A stretch of 64,000 bases of DNA. It comes from a bacterium (lineage in GTDB: Bacteria > SZUA-79 > Acidulodesulfobacterales > Acidulodesulfobacteraceae). The position numbers and the translations under genes are program-made. The stretch lies in the NCBI GenBank assembly GCA_021845685.1, contig JAJZVN010000001.1:100473-164472 (forward strand). The letters run 5' to 3'. Under the pieces are notes generated by a model. The model had not been told where the DNA came from. It ran no database searches and was given only the letters and a program-made list of their open reading frames with translations. Of the stretch, positions 44,949 to 53,390 are shown in pieces; within the stretch, counting starts at the first letter, position 1; each line of letters opens with the position of its first letter.

Positions 44949-46556
44949 ATGGCTCAAAAAAATTTTAAAGAAAGAATTAATGCAGGCGGTGAACTTTCAG
45001 AGTTTGAACTTTTATTAGCATCTTACGATAATTTATCTAATCCGGGATTAATTAGAAAAGGGCGGATTATTAATATTGACGATAAGTTTATTTATGTCAA
45101 TGTCGGCGATAAATCCGACGGAATTATTTCCATAGAAGAGTTTATTTCTGAGGACGGTCAATTAAATATTGAAGCTACCGTAGGCGAAACTATTGATGTA
45201 TTTGTCGGTCAATATGATGACAGGATAGGCTATTTAAGATTATCAAAAGAAAAGGCGCAAAGTTTATCTATTCTTGACGATATAGAGGCGGTATATAACG
45301 AAGGTGGAACTATTAAGGGAACTATCGTATCTAAAACTAAAGGAGGATTAATAGTTGACCTTAACGGAGTAACGGCTTTTTTGCCGGGTTCTCAAATTGA
45401 TATTAAACTCACCAAAGATTTTGACAGTTATTTAGGAAAAACATTAGATTTTGTAATAATAAATTTTAATAAGAGAACATGCAATATTATTCTTTCACGA
45501 CGCAAAATTATAGAAGACGACCTTAAAAAAATCAGAGAGAATGTTATCACAGAAGTGAATGAAGGCGATATAATAGAAGGTATAGTCAAAAATATTACTG
45601 ATTACGGAGTTTTTGTTGATCTTGGCGGCATGGACGGTTTAATTTATATAACCGACGTCTCATGGAAAAGAATTTCGCATCCTTCCGAAGTTCTAAACTT
45701 AGGAGAAAAAATAAAAGTTAAAGTAATTAAATACGATAAGGAAAAAAATAGGGTATCGTTGGGTTACAAACAGCTCTTTCCGGATCCTTGGGAAAATGTT
45801 ACAGAAAGACATAAAGCAGGCGATATAGTAGACGGTGTAGTAATAAACATTACCGATTATGGCGCTTTTGTGGAATTAAACGATGATGTAGAAGGCTTAA
45901 TACATATATCTGAAATGGCATGGGATAAGAAACAGTCGGATCCCAAGCTGTTTGTTATTAAAGGAGAAAAAATTAAAGCCGCTATTATAAGTATTGAACC
46001 AGAGACCAGAAAAATGTCGTTAAGCATGAAGCAATTGACGGAAAATCCATGGGATAGCATTAAAAACAAATATCCGGTCGGAACAATAGTAGACACAAAA
46101 GTTAAAAATATATTTGAATTCGGCGTATCGGTTGAATTAGAAGATAATTTTGACGGATTTATCAAACAAAGCGATATTTCATGGACTAAAAGACCTAAGC
46201 ATCCTCAGGAAATATATAAAAAAAATGATGCCGTTAAAGCTGTTGTTATTAGTATTGATGATGAAAGACAAAGAATTTATCTCGGAATTAAGCAGCTGAC
46301 GGAAAATCCATGGAAAACCGTTAATGAAAGATATTCTATGGGATCAAAAGTGGAAGGTAAAATATCAAATATTACAGAATTCGGGGTTTTTGTTTGTCTT
46401 GAAGAAGGCATAGAAGGATTAATACATAATTCAAAAATTCCTGAAAATTTTATTGAAGAAAACAATATTAAAATTGGTTCTAATATAGTTTCCGAAGTAA
46501 TTTCAATAGAGCCGGAAGACCAAAAGATAGGACTATCGCTTGTTAACGTAAGCTAA
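44949..46556 (+). CDS. rpsA: 30S ribosomal protein S1
   Basis: A 535-residue RNA-binding protein that helps mRNA binding to the 30S subunit. Six S1 (OB-fold) domains are visible, at about residues 38-105, 120-185, 205-275, 290-360, 377-447 and 463-533; the recurring signature is DYGVFVDLGGMDGLIYITD or DYGAFVELNDDVEGLIHISE (in part). The strong AGGAGG ribosome site contrasts with many neighbours. S1 may matter particularly here because many genes lack a Shine-Dalgarno. Confidence 0.96.
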   Translation: MAQKNFKERINAGGELSEFELLLASYDNLSNPGLIRKGRIINIDDKFIYVNVGDKSDGIISIEEFISEDGQLNIEATVGETIDVFVGQYDDRIGYLRLSKEKAQSLSILDDIEAVYNEGGTIKGTIVSKTKGGLIVDLNGVTAFLPGSQIDIKLTKDFDSYLGKTLDFVIINFNKRTCNIILSRRKIIEDDLKKIRENVITEVNEGDIIEGIVKNITDYGVFVDLGGMDGLIYITDVSWKRISHPSEVLNLGEKIKVKVIKYDKEKNRVSLGYKQLFPDPWENVTERHKAGDIVDGVVINITDYGAFVELNDDVEGLIHISEMAWDKKQSDPKLFVIKGEKIKAAIISIEPETRKMSLSMKQLTENPWDSIKNKYPVGTIVDTKVKNIFEFGVSVELEDNFDGFIKQSDISWTKRPKHPQEIYKKNDAVKAVVISIDDERQRIYLGIKQLTENPWKTVNERYSMGSKVEGKISNITEFGVFVCLEEGIEGLIHNSKIPENFIEENNIKIGSNIVSEVISIEPEDQKIGLSLVNVS

Positions 46557-46648
46557 AATTAAATTATTTTAAATTTTCTATTTTTGGATTAGATTAGGAA
46601 TTTTGACGCAGAAAAATTAAAATTATTATTTAAAATATAAATATATAT

Positions 46649-46706
46649 AATGGAATATATTATTGTAAAGCGCAGCTTACTTATTATAAAATATATTCCA
46701 TTTTTA
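46649..46706 (+). terminator. Hairpin terminator after rpsA
   Basis: ATGGAATATATT and AATATATTCCAT pair as a 12-base stem, with a weaker GTAA...TTAC pairing inside the loop, and TTTTT follows. It lies between rpsA and sppA, and also functions as a near-perfect long palindrome in the DNA. Confidence 0.65.
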
Positions 46707-46725
46707 ATACACAGGTGTTTACAAT

Positions 46726-47646
46726 ATGAGTAATTCGAAACATCCGTTTATTACGGGATTTGTCTTTCTTATTGTTTTTGTTGCCGTCTTCGGTTTAGGA
46801 ATATATTTTATTTTATTCAATTTTCAATCCAAGCCGGGTTATAACGTAGTTCGCGGCACTTCGGCATATGCGATAGGCGTAATAAATTTAGACGGAGCTA
46901 TAACATCTTCTTCTAATTTTATTACATTATTAAATCATTACAAACATGATTCTTATGTTAAAGCAATTGTTATAAAAGTAAATTCTCCGGGAGGGGCAGT
47001 CGCCCCCTCGCAGGCAATCTACGAACAGCTTACGAAGTTTAAAAAATATAAAAAAGTTGTTGTTTCTATGGGTTCGGTTGCTGCTTCAGGAGCATATTAC
47101 ATTTCATCTGCGGCAAATAAGATTGTGGCAGAGCCAGGAACATTAACAGGTTCTATCGGCGTGATTATGGAAATGCCTAATGTTTATAAATTGTTTAAAA
47201 AAGTAGGCATATCTTATAATTATATAGTCAGCGGCCCCTATAAAGACATAGGCACCCCATTCAAAAAAATGACTCCTGCCCAAAGAAAGAAAATGCAAGG
47301 AGTTGTTATGAACGTATACGGTCAATTTGTTAGGGCTGTTGCTAAAGCAAGACATTTAAAGGTTTCTTATGTAAAAAAGTATGCGAATGGAATGGTCTAT
47401 TCAGGAGAACAGGCTTTGGAGCTGCATTTAGTAGATAAATTAGGAGATTTTCAGGATGCGGTTAAATTGGCTGCAAAATTATCCAATATTAAAGGCAAAC
47501 CTACGATTATCTATCCTGTCAAAAAACAATCTCCTCTTTTTCAATCGTTTATCAAAAAAGCAATCGAAACATTTATTCACAAAATTGGATCAGAAAGCAA
47601 TCTTCAAGGGTTAGATTCTATAACTTCATTAAGATTAAATTTATAA
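46726..47646 (+). CDS. sppA: Signal peptide peptidase SppA (S49 family)
   Basis: A membrane-anchored serine protease that degrades leftover signal peptides. One transmembrane segment at about 10-31, then the S49 domain: IVIKVNSPGGAVAPSQAIYE, the nucleophile Ser121 in SVAASGAYYISSAA, TGSIGVIMEMPNV, and the likely general-base Lys173 in SGPYKDIGTPFK. At 306 residues it is the short, single-domain form. An AGGTG lies before the ATG. Confidence 0.93.
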   Translation: MSNSKHPFITGFVFLIVFVAVFGLGIYFILFNFQSKPGYNVVRGTSAYAIGVINLDGAITSSSNFITLLNHYKHDSYVKAIVIKVNSPGGAVAPSQAIYEQLTKFKKYKKVVVSMGSVAASGAYYISSAANKIVAEPGTLTGSIGVIMEMPNVYKLFKKVGISYNYIVSGPYKDIGTPFKKMTPAQRKKMQGVVMNVYGQFVRAVAKARHLKVSYVKKYANGMVYSGEQALELHLVDKLGDFQDAVKLAAKLSNIKGKPTIIYPVKKQSPLFQSFIKKAIETFIHKIGSESNLQGLDSITSLRLNL

Positions 47647-47895
47647 TAATTATTTTAGGAATTTTTTCATATTTTTATAAAGCATATCGCAATATATATG
47701 TAATATATAATATTATAAATTGTCGCCCGCTTTATTAGAATTAAATTAGAAAATTTGTATTTTGTTATTTTTATTGTATAATTTATAATAACAATTAAAT
47801 TAAGCATCTTGATTTTTTTCTATATAATTAAGGTATTAAATAAGTTATTAAAAATGAAAATCAATAAAAATATATTTGTAAATTTATTATAAATT

Positions 47896-48384
47896 ATGAA
47901 AATTATATATGCTCCATGGCGAATGGACTATCTTATGCAGGATAAATCTAAAATAAATGAATGTGTATTTTGCGTTGAAGATAAATCATTTGATAATAAA
48001 TATATGTTATATAGGGGTAAATATTCTTTTATTAAGTTAAATATGTTTCCCTATAATTGCGGACACACGCTTGTTATACCATATGCCCACACCAAAGAGC
48101 TGAATAATTTATCGTATGAAGCCGGCGCCGAGATTATGCTGCTTATCTCTAAATCTTGCGATATATTAACCGAAGTATATAAATGCGACGGCATTAATGT
48201 AGGATTAAATTTAGGCAAGGCTGCAGGAGCAGGTATTGAAAAACATTTGCATTTTCACATAATTCCAAGATGGGAAGGCGATGTTAGTTTTTATTCTACG
48301 TGTTCTGATTTAAGAGTTGTCTGTGAACTTCTTGATGATACATACGCAAAATTGATAAATCATTTTAAGAGGATAGAAATTTAA
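47896..48384 (+). CDS. HIT-family nucleotide hydrolase/phosphorylase-like protein
   Basis: A 162-residue histidine triad protein. The triad is HLHFHIIPRW (about residues 117-126). The N-terminus IYAPWRMDYL and CVFC match the bacterial HIT subgroup related to Ap4A phosphorylase. It is expected to hydrolyse or phosphorolyse dinucleoside polyphosphates or nucleoside phosphoramidates. LapA-like gene begins 3 bases later. Confidence 0.88.
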   Translation: MKIIYAPWRMDYLMQDKSKINECVFCVEDKSFDNKYMLYRGKYSFIKLNMFPYNCGHTLVIPYAHTKELNNLSYEAGAEIMLLISKSCDILTEVYKCDGINVGLNLGKAAGAGIEKHLHFHIIPRWEGDVSFYSTCSDLRVVCELLDDTYAKLINHFKRIEI

Positions 48385-48387
48385 TTT

Positions 48388-48642
48388 ATGTTAAAAATTA
48401 TTAATTTTATAATACTCGTTATATTTGTAATATTTGTTCTTATTTTTACAATATATAATCACACGCTTGTAAGAGTTACCTTTTTTAATTATAAATCTAT
48501 AAAAATTCCATTGTCGGTTATTGTATTTGCATCTATTATAATTGGAATAATTATAGGTTTGATTTATCATTTCTATATTTTATTTAAAATAAAAAAAGAA
48601 AATAAAGAAAAAGAAGATGTTATTCGGAATAAAAATTCATGA
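48388..48642 (+). CDS. LapA-like small membrane protein (DUF1049)
   Basis: An 84-residue protein with two hydrophobic segments (about 5-24 and 42-65) separated by NHTLVRVTFFNYKSIKIPLS, which is the LapA/DUF1049 pattern, and a charged tail. In enterobacteria LapA works in LPS assembly regulation with LapB; here no lapB is adjacent. It follows the HIT gene closely. Confidence 0.8.
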   Translation: MLKIINFIILVIFVIFVLIFTIYNHTLVRVTFFNYKSIKIPLSVIVFASIIIGIIIGLIYHFYILFKIKKENKEKEDVIRNKNS

Positions 48643-48685
48643 AATAATTAATTTTAATCTTAATGCTGATTTTTAAATTAAAAAT

Positions 48686-51544
48686 TTGCTTACCTCTTCT
48701 ATTATTAAATCTAAAATTTCATCAGAATTTAAATCGTTAAAGCAAGACCTGCTTAATTTCTCATCTTTTGATATTGCCGCTAAAATCTCCGCCATCATAG
48801 ATAATATAATCACAGATGTTTTTAATGAAAATATTTTTTCCGATGATGTTTGTATAATTGCCGCAGGAAGTTACTCCATTAATGAGCTGTGCCCTTTTTC
48901 AGATGTAGATTTGATGATTCTTATCAGAAATAACGTAAATGAGGCAGATCAAGAAATTTTAACGAAAAAATTAAAAATTTTTTTTTACCTGTTCTGGGAT
49001 GCTGCCGTAGATCTTTCGCAAAGCGTGAGAACTGTCGGAGAGGCTATAGATTTAATGGAAAACGATTTAAATACTTATACTTCTTTCATAAATGCAAGAT
49101 ATATAACCGGAAATATTAAGCTGTATGACGATTTTAAATTAAAATTTAAAAATATTAATGCTAAAAATATATTTTTAACGGAAATAATGAAAAGTCTCCG
49201 TAAAAAAAGACTTATTAACGTGATGGTCGACAATGATATTTTTCTTTTAGAACCTGATGTAAAAGACGGAATCGGAGGTCTGCGCGATTATTCTTGGTGT
49301 GAATGGATTTATTATATTTCAGGCAAACCTTTTAAATCATTAGAATTTTTGCATTACCATAATATTTATGGCGGTATAGCGGGAAGAGAAGATTTATATG
49401 AAAATTCAAATTTAAACTTAAATGATATAAAATATTTTATCAAATCCAAGGATTTTATTTTAAAAACTAGAATAATGATGCATTTACTGACAGGCAAAAA
49501 AATTGACAGGCTAACTTTTGATATACAGGAAAAAGTTGCATCGGCTTTTTTTTATAAAGATATTAAATTTTTAAATAAAATAGAATTATTTATGCATGAT
49601 TATTATTTGAACTCTAAAAATTTACATATAAATTCTAAAATTATTTTAAATGAATTAATAAAAAAACCTTTGTATTTAAATTCTAGATTAGAAATTAATA
49701 ATAAAAACATTAATAGTCAAAATAAAAATATAAGAAAAAAAATAAATTTAGAATTTATTTCTACTGCCGCTCCTAACACTAATACGGATAATATATTAAT
49801 AGAAAACGGATATATATATATTAAAAATAAAGAAAAGTTTTTATCTGATCCCGAAAATTCTTTTTTACTGCTTGAAATATTTTTAAATACAGGGCAGAGA
49901 CTTGATATGGAATCTGTTAATATATTAAAAAAAGCTTATTTTCTGCATAAAAATAATATTGTCAATAATAAAACGGCAATAAATTTTTTTATTAATTTAT
50001 TAAAAAGCAGGAGAAGAGTGTATGAAACTCTTCTATTAATGCATGAAACTAATTTGTTAAGCGCATTATTACCGGAGTTTAAAAAAATAGATTCTCTTTC
50101 AACTAATGATGTTTACCATATCTACACTGTAGATGCCCACTCTCTTAACGGTATACATATTCTGGAAAAATTTGTCAATTTTAAGATACATAAAGATTTA
50201 AAAGATATAGCAATTGACCTAAACGAAGAAGATATGCTGGTTTTAAATTTATCTATGCTGCTGCATGATATAGGCAAAGGATATGCTCCGCATCATGAAA
50301 AGATAGGGTCTAAAATTGCGGTAAAAATAGCAAAAAGGCTCGGTATTGAAGAAAAGTCTTACGGAATGGTATATTTTCTTATTTTAAATCATTTTTTAAT
50401 GCCGCTTACTTCTGAAAGAAGAGATATGCATGACCCTGTAACTATCAAAACTATAGCGGATGTTTGCAAGGACATAAAGCACTTAAAATTTTTATTTATT
50501 ATAAGCCTGTGCGATTCAATAGCTGTGGCGCCGGGCAGGTTTAATTCATGGAGAAAAATGCTTCTTGTAGAATTATATAATAAAACATATTCTTATATTG
50601 AGAATGAAAACAGTTTAAATTATTATAGTCAGGACTTATCATATTATATTGATGAAATTTATAATAATATAATTTTAGAAATTAACAAAAATAAACCTGC
50701 ATATTTTGATTTTATGCTGAATATTGAAAAAGATAATGTCAATAATTTTAATAAAGATTTACATTTTAATTTTAAATCAGATTTTGAAATCAATAATATA
50801 CATAATACAAATAGTATAAAAGCAAAAGAATATATAAAAAACTACTTAAATTCTTTTTATTATCCTATTAAATATCTTCAAAGAAATTCTTCGGAAAAAA
50901 TAGTATCCCATATCAAATTATTATCTGAAATAAATGATAAACATATATTTAATTATGCCGTTATACCAAATAAAGAAGCAAATTACTTTGAGTTTATTAT
51001 TTGCGGCAAAGAACGGAAAAATATTTTTTCTGATATCACGGGAACATTGTCTTATTATGATTTTAATATTATGAGCGCCGATATCAACACAAGAAAAGAC
51101 GGCAATTTTATTGATATATTTTTTATTAACCATATATATAAAGATATTAATTCAGAAATAGAATGGGATAAAATAGAAAATATTATCGGTCAAATTTTTC
51201 AAGGAACATTGACAGTATCTATATCTGATATGTTTCATAAAAAGATTGAAAGTTATAAAATTTATAAAAAATTTACGCCGCACGTTTATTCGGCATGTAA
51301 CGTTTATAATAACTTGAGCGAAGAATTTACCGTTATCGAAATTCAGGCGCCGGACAGAAAAGGCTTGCTTTATGATATTTCAAAAGTTTTTAATGATTTT
51401 AACATTGATATATTTGAATCAAAAATAACCACTATGGGCAGCAAAGCTTTAGATACTTTTTATATAAAAGATGAAAAAGGCAGGAAGATTAAAAATATTT
51501 TAGCCATAAAAAAAATTAAATCGTCGCTTATAAACATATTATAA
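48686..51544 (+). CDS. glnD: [Protein-PII] uridylyltransferase / uridylyl-removing enzyme
   Basis: A 952-residue nitrogen sensor that uridylylates PII when glutamine is low and removes UMP when it is high. Domains: nucleotidyltransferase with GSYSINELCPFSDVDLMIL (about residue 60-80), helical region with LEPDVKDGIGGLRDYSW, HD domain with LLHDIGKGYAPHHE (about 524) and two C-terminal ACT domains (about 775-850 and 885-950; the last starts IEIQAPDRKGLLYDISKVFND, in part). The start is a TTG without ribosome site, so the exact N-terminus is uncertain. Asn-rich tracts at about 340-365 and 690-720. Confidence 0.93.
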   Translation: MLTSSIIKSKISSEFKSLKQDLLNFSSFDIAAKISAIIDNIITDVFNENIFSDDVCIIAAGSYSINELCPFSDVDLMILIRNNVNEADQEILTKKLKIFFYLFWDAAVDLSQSVRTVGEAIDLMENDLNTYTSFINARYITGNIKLYDDFKLKFKNINAKNIFLTEIMKSLRKKRLINVMVDNDIFLLEPDVKDGIGGLRDYSWCEWIYYISGKPFKSLEFLHYHNIYGGIAGREDLYENSNLNLNDIKYFIKSKDFILKTRIMMHLLTGKKIDRLTFDIQEKVASAFFYKDIKFLNKIELFMHDYYLNSKNLHINSKIILNELIKKPLYLNSRLEINNKNINSQNKNIRKKINLEFISTAAPNTNTDNILIENGYIYIKNKEKFLSDPENSFLLLEIFLNTGQRLDMESVNILKKAYFLHKNNIVNNKTAINFFINLLKSRRRVYETLLLMHETNLLSALLPEFKKIDSLSTNDVYHIYTVDAHSLNGIHILEKFVNFKIHKDLKDIAIDLNEEDMLVLNLSMLLHDIGKGYAPHHEKIGSKIAVKIAKRLGIEEKSYGMVYFLILNHFLMPLTSERRDMHDPVTIKTIADVCKDIKHLKFLFIISLCDSIAVAPGRFNSWRKMLLVELYNKTYSYIENENSLNYYSQDLSYYIDEIYNNIILEINKNKPAYFDFMLNIEKDNVNNFNKDLHFNFKSDFEINNIHNTNSIKAKEYIKNYLNSFYYPIKYLQRNSSEKIVSHIKLLSEINDKHIFNYAVIPNKEANYFEFIICGKERKNIFSDITGTLSYYDFNIMSADINTRKDGNFIDIFFINHIYKDINSEIEWDKIENIIGQIFQGTLTVSISDMFHKKIESYKIYKKFTPHVYSACNVYNNLSEEFTVIEIQAPDRKGLLYDISKVFNDFNIDIFESKITTMGSKALDTFYIKDEKGRKIKNILAIKKIKSSLINIL

Positions 51545-51617
51545 ACATATTTAATTTCTAATATAATTTTTAACTAAAAAAGACGCCTAAAAATAATAAA
51601 ATAAAGACAATTAACAC

Positions 51618-51783
51618 TTTAATCCTGCGATAGAAAATGTTTTAGATAGTTTAATACTAAGCAATACTGGATTCCCGCTTGCGCGGGAATGACACCCAAA
51701 GGGTGAATGTTTAAATCCTCGCTAAGTCATTCCTGCGTAAGCAGGAATCCAGAAAATAAATTTCTATCGCAGGATTAGGGTAA
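51618..51783. repeat. MITE-like element, family A copy 1
   Basis: A 156-base element with perfect 16-base terminal inverted repeats (AATCCTGCGATAGAAA and TTTCTATCGCAGGATT), inside a 166-base block identical to a second copy upstream of hsp20. It contains two internal palindromic blocks (ATTCCCGCTTGCGCGGGAAT and TCATTCCTGCGTAAGCAGGA). Identity of the copies implies recent movement or gene conversion. The family A internal blocks resemble those of family B. Confidence 0.92.
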
Positions 51784-51848
51784 CAGGAATTAGTCGTAAT
51801 CTATTTGAAAAAAATGATATAATTATTTATTATATAAAATGTAAAAGC

Positions 51849-52005
51849 TTAACCCGACTTCACCATAATTAACAGCAGCATATTGATATTACTATATTTA
51901 TGGGGGCAATAAAAATGTCTATGGGAACTACAAAATAAAAAATAAAATGCAACAATATCAATAAGTTATAATTTTATAATAATAAAAACGGTGAAGTTGG
52001 GTTAA
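51849..52005. repeat. MITE-like element, family C copy 2
   Basis: 157 bases with 16-base terminal inverted repeats (TTAACCCGACTTCACC and GGTGAAGTTGGGTTAA, 15 of 16 matching). Nearly identical to the copy between pyrF and rlmB. It lies about 65 bases downstream of a family A element, immediately before xerD. Confidence 0.9.
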
Positions 52006-52068
52006 TATATGAAAAAAAATAATCCATTATTTATTTGCAGTTTTTATGCTAAGCAGATATAAAATAAT

Positions 52069-52989
52069 ATGATTAAAAATCAAGAAATATTAAATCAAGA
52101 AATATTAATAGACAAATATATAACTTATTTAAAGATTGAAAAAGGTTACAGCCAGAACACTTTTTATGCATATTATAAAGATTTAAAATTTTTTTTCAAT
52201 TATCTGCAGCAAGAAAACAAAAATTTTTTTTCAATTACGTCTCTGTCGGTTCAGGAGTTTCTTTCTTCTTTAACTGCTTTAAATATATCCGCAAAAACAC
52301 GCGCAAGATTTTATTCGTCAATAAAAGGATTTTATAAATTTTTATACAGAAATTCAGAAATAAATGAATTTCCTTTTAAAGATATAGAATATCCTTTTGT
52401 CCGCAGAAAATTGCCGGAGTTTCTTACTAAAGACGAAATTAATAAGATGCTTGGGGTTAAATTTCAAAATAATTTTGAAGGTATAAGAAATAATGCTTTT
52501 ATAGAACTTTTATATGCCAGCGGCTTAAGAATATCCGAAATTGCCTCAGTTAAACTTGAAAATTTTAATTTTGAAATTAATTTTGTTAAAGTAATAGGCA
52601 AAGGCTCAAAGGAAAGAATAGTTCCGTTTAATATGTCGGCGGCAAAATACATTAAAGAATATCTTAAAGAAAGAGAAAAAGTAGAAAGAGGCATCGGCAG
52701 CTATCTTTTTGTGACAAAAAAAGGCAGACCCATCACGAGACAGGGTCTATGGAAAATAATCAAAAAAATTGCGGTTAAATCCGGTATTGATAAAAATATA
52801 ACGCCCCATACCATACGCCACACATTTGCAACGCATCTTCTTGAAGGAGGCGCAGATTTACGGTCTATCCAGCAAATGCTGGGGCATTCAAATATTTCAA
52901 CCACCGAGATTTACACTCATACAGATATAACACATTTGAAAGAACAGCATTTAAAGTATCATCCGAGAAATGTTAAAGGAGAAAAATAA
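52069..52989 (+). CDS. xerD: Tyrosine recombinase XerC/XerD
   Basis: A 306-residue site-specific recombinase that resolves chromosome dimers. N-terminal SAM-like DNA-binding domain (about 12-95); catalytic domain with Arg154 (ASGLRISE), Lys178 (IGKGSKER), His247 and Arg250 (HTIRHTFATHLLEGGADLRS, in part), His273 (LGHS) and Tyr282 (TEIYTH). All six catalytic residues are present. Full length and normal composition indicate a housekeeping Xer, not an integrase, despite the repeats around it. XerC or XerD cannot be told apart firmly. Confidence 0.9.
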   Translation: MIKNQEILNQEILIDKYITYLKIEKGYSQNTFYAYYKDLKFFFNYLQQENKNFFSITSLSVQEFLSSLTALNISAKTRARFYSSIKGFYKFLYRNSEINEFPFKDIEYPFVRRKLPEFLTKDEINKMLGVKFQNNFEGIRNNAFIELLYASGLRISEIASVKLENFNFEINFVKVIGKGSKERIVPFNMSAAKYIKEYLKEREKVERGIGSYLFVTKKGRPITRQGLWKIIKKIAVKSGIDKNITPHTIRHTFATHLLEGGADLRSIQQMLGHSNISTTEIYTHTDITHLKEQHLKYHPRNVKGEK

Positions 52990-53035
52990 AACAAATAAAT
53001 AAATATCATTTGTGGAGTATAAAGATATTTATATT

Positions 53036-53390
53036 TGACATACTCCCCACACCTAAAGGCGGGGGATTCAGGTATCAACGGCAGTTGCGGACAACATAAA
53101 CGGCATGCGTTTATATGTCTTACACTGCCTACTCCAAGAGAAGATGCCCCTTCTCTGTTTTATGATTTATAAATTTTATTTTAAGCGATGAGCCGTTACA
53201 GCTTCTTTCGCAAATAGGAATTAGTTTTACTCGGCAACCGTTGACTTGCCGAAACCGCATACTAATTATCAAAGAACAATAAGCCATTGGGCTTAGTAGA
53301 TATATTTTATAAAATTATGAAAACAAAATACAAGAAAAACTCATTGCTTTATATCCCCATTGATAAAGCAAGGGGGCTTTACTGTAATCG
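53036..53390 (-). mobile_element. IS200/IS605-type non-autonomous element with omega-RNA-like fold
   Basis: A patch visibly richer in G/C than its surroundings, bounded by hairpins: CCCC...GGGG at 53045-53064, beside TTGACATACTCCCC, and CCCCATTG/CAAGGGGG at 53355-53376. Between them are helices AATTAGT/ACTAATT (53219-53225 with 53261-53267), CGGCAA/TTGCCG (53232-53237 with 53246-53251), AGAGAAG/CTTCTCT (53137-53143 with 53150-53156), ATAAACG/CGTTTAT (53096-53102 with 53108-53114) and GGCAGT/ACTGCC around the latter. The loop CCGTTGA can pair with TCAACGG at 53075-53081, a pseudoknot. On the - strand the end reads GGGGAGTATGTCAA, like an IS605-family right end. No tnpB, iscB or tnpA is present. 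Orientation is not certain. Confidence 0.5.

Noticed and set aside
52069..52989. xerD as an integrase of a genomic island
   Set aside because: The neighbouring genes are housekeeping, no attachment-site pair was found, and the length and domain layout are those of chromosomal Xer proteins.
53030..53286. tRNA gene beside xerD
   Set aside because: The hairpins do not form a cloverleaf and there is no GTTCGA-type T-loop; the CCCC/GGGG ends fit an IS200/IS605 end better.
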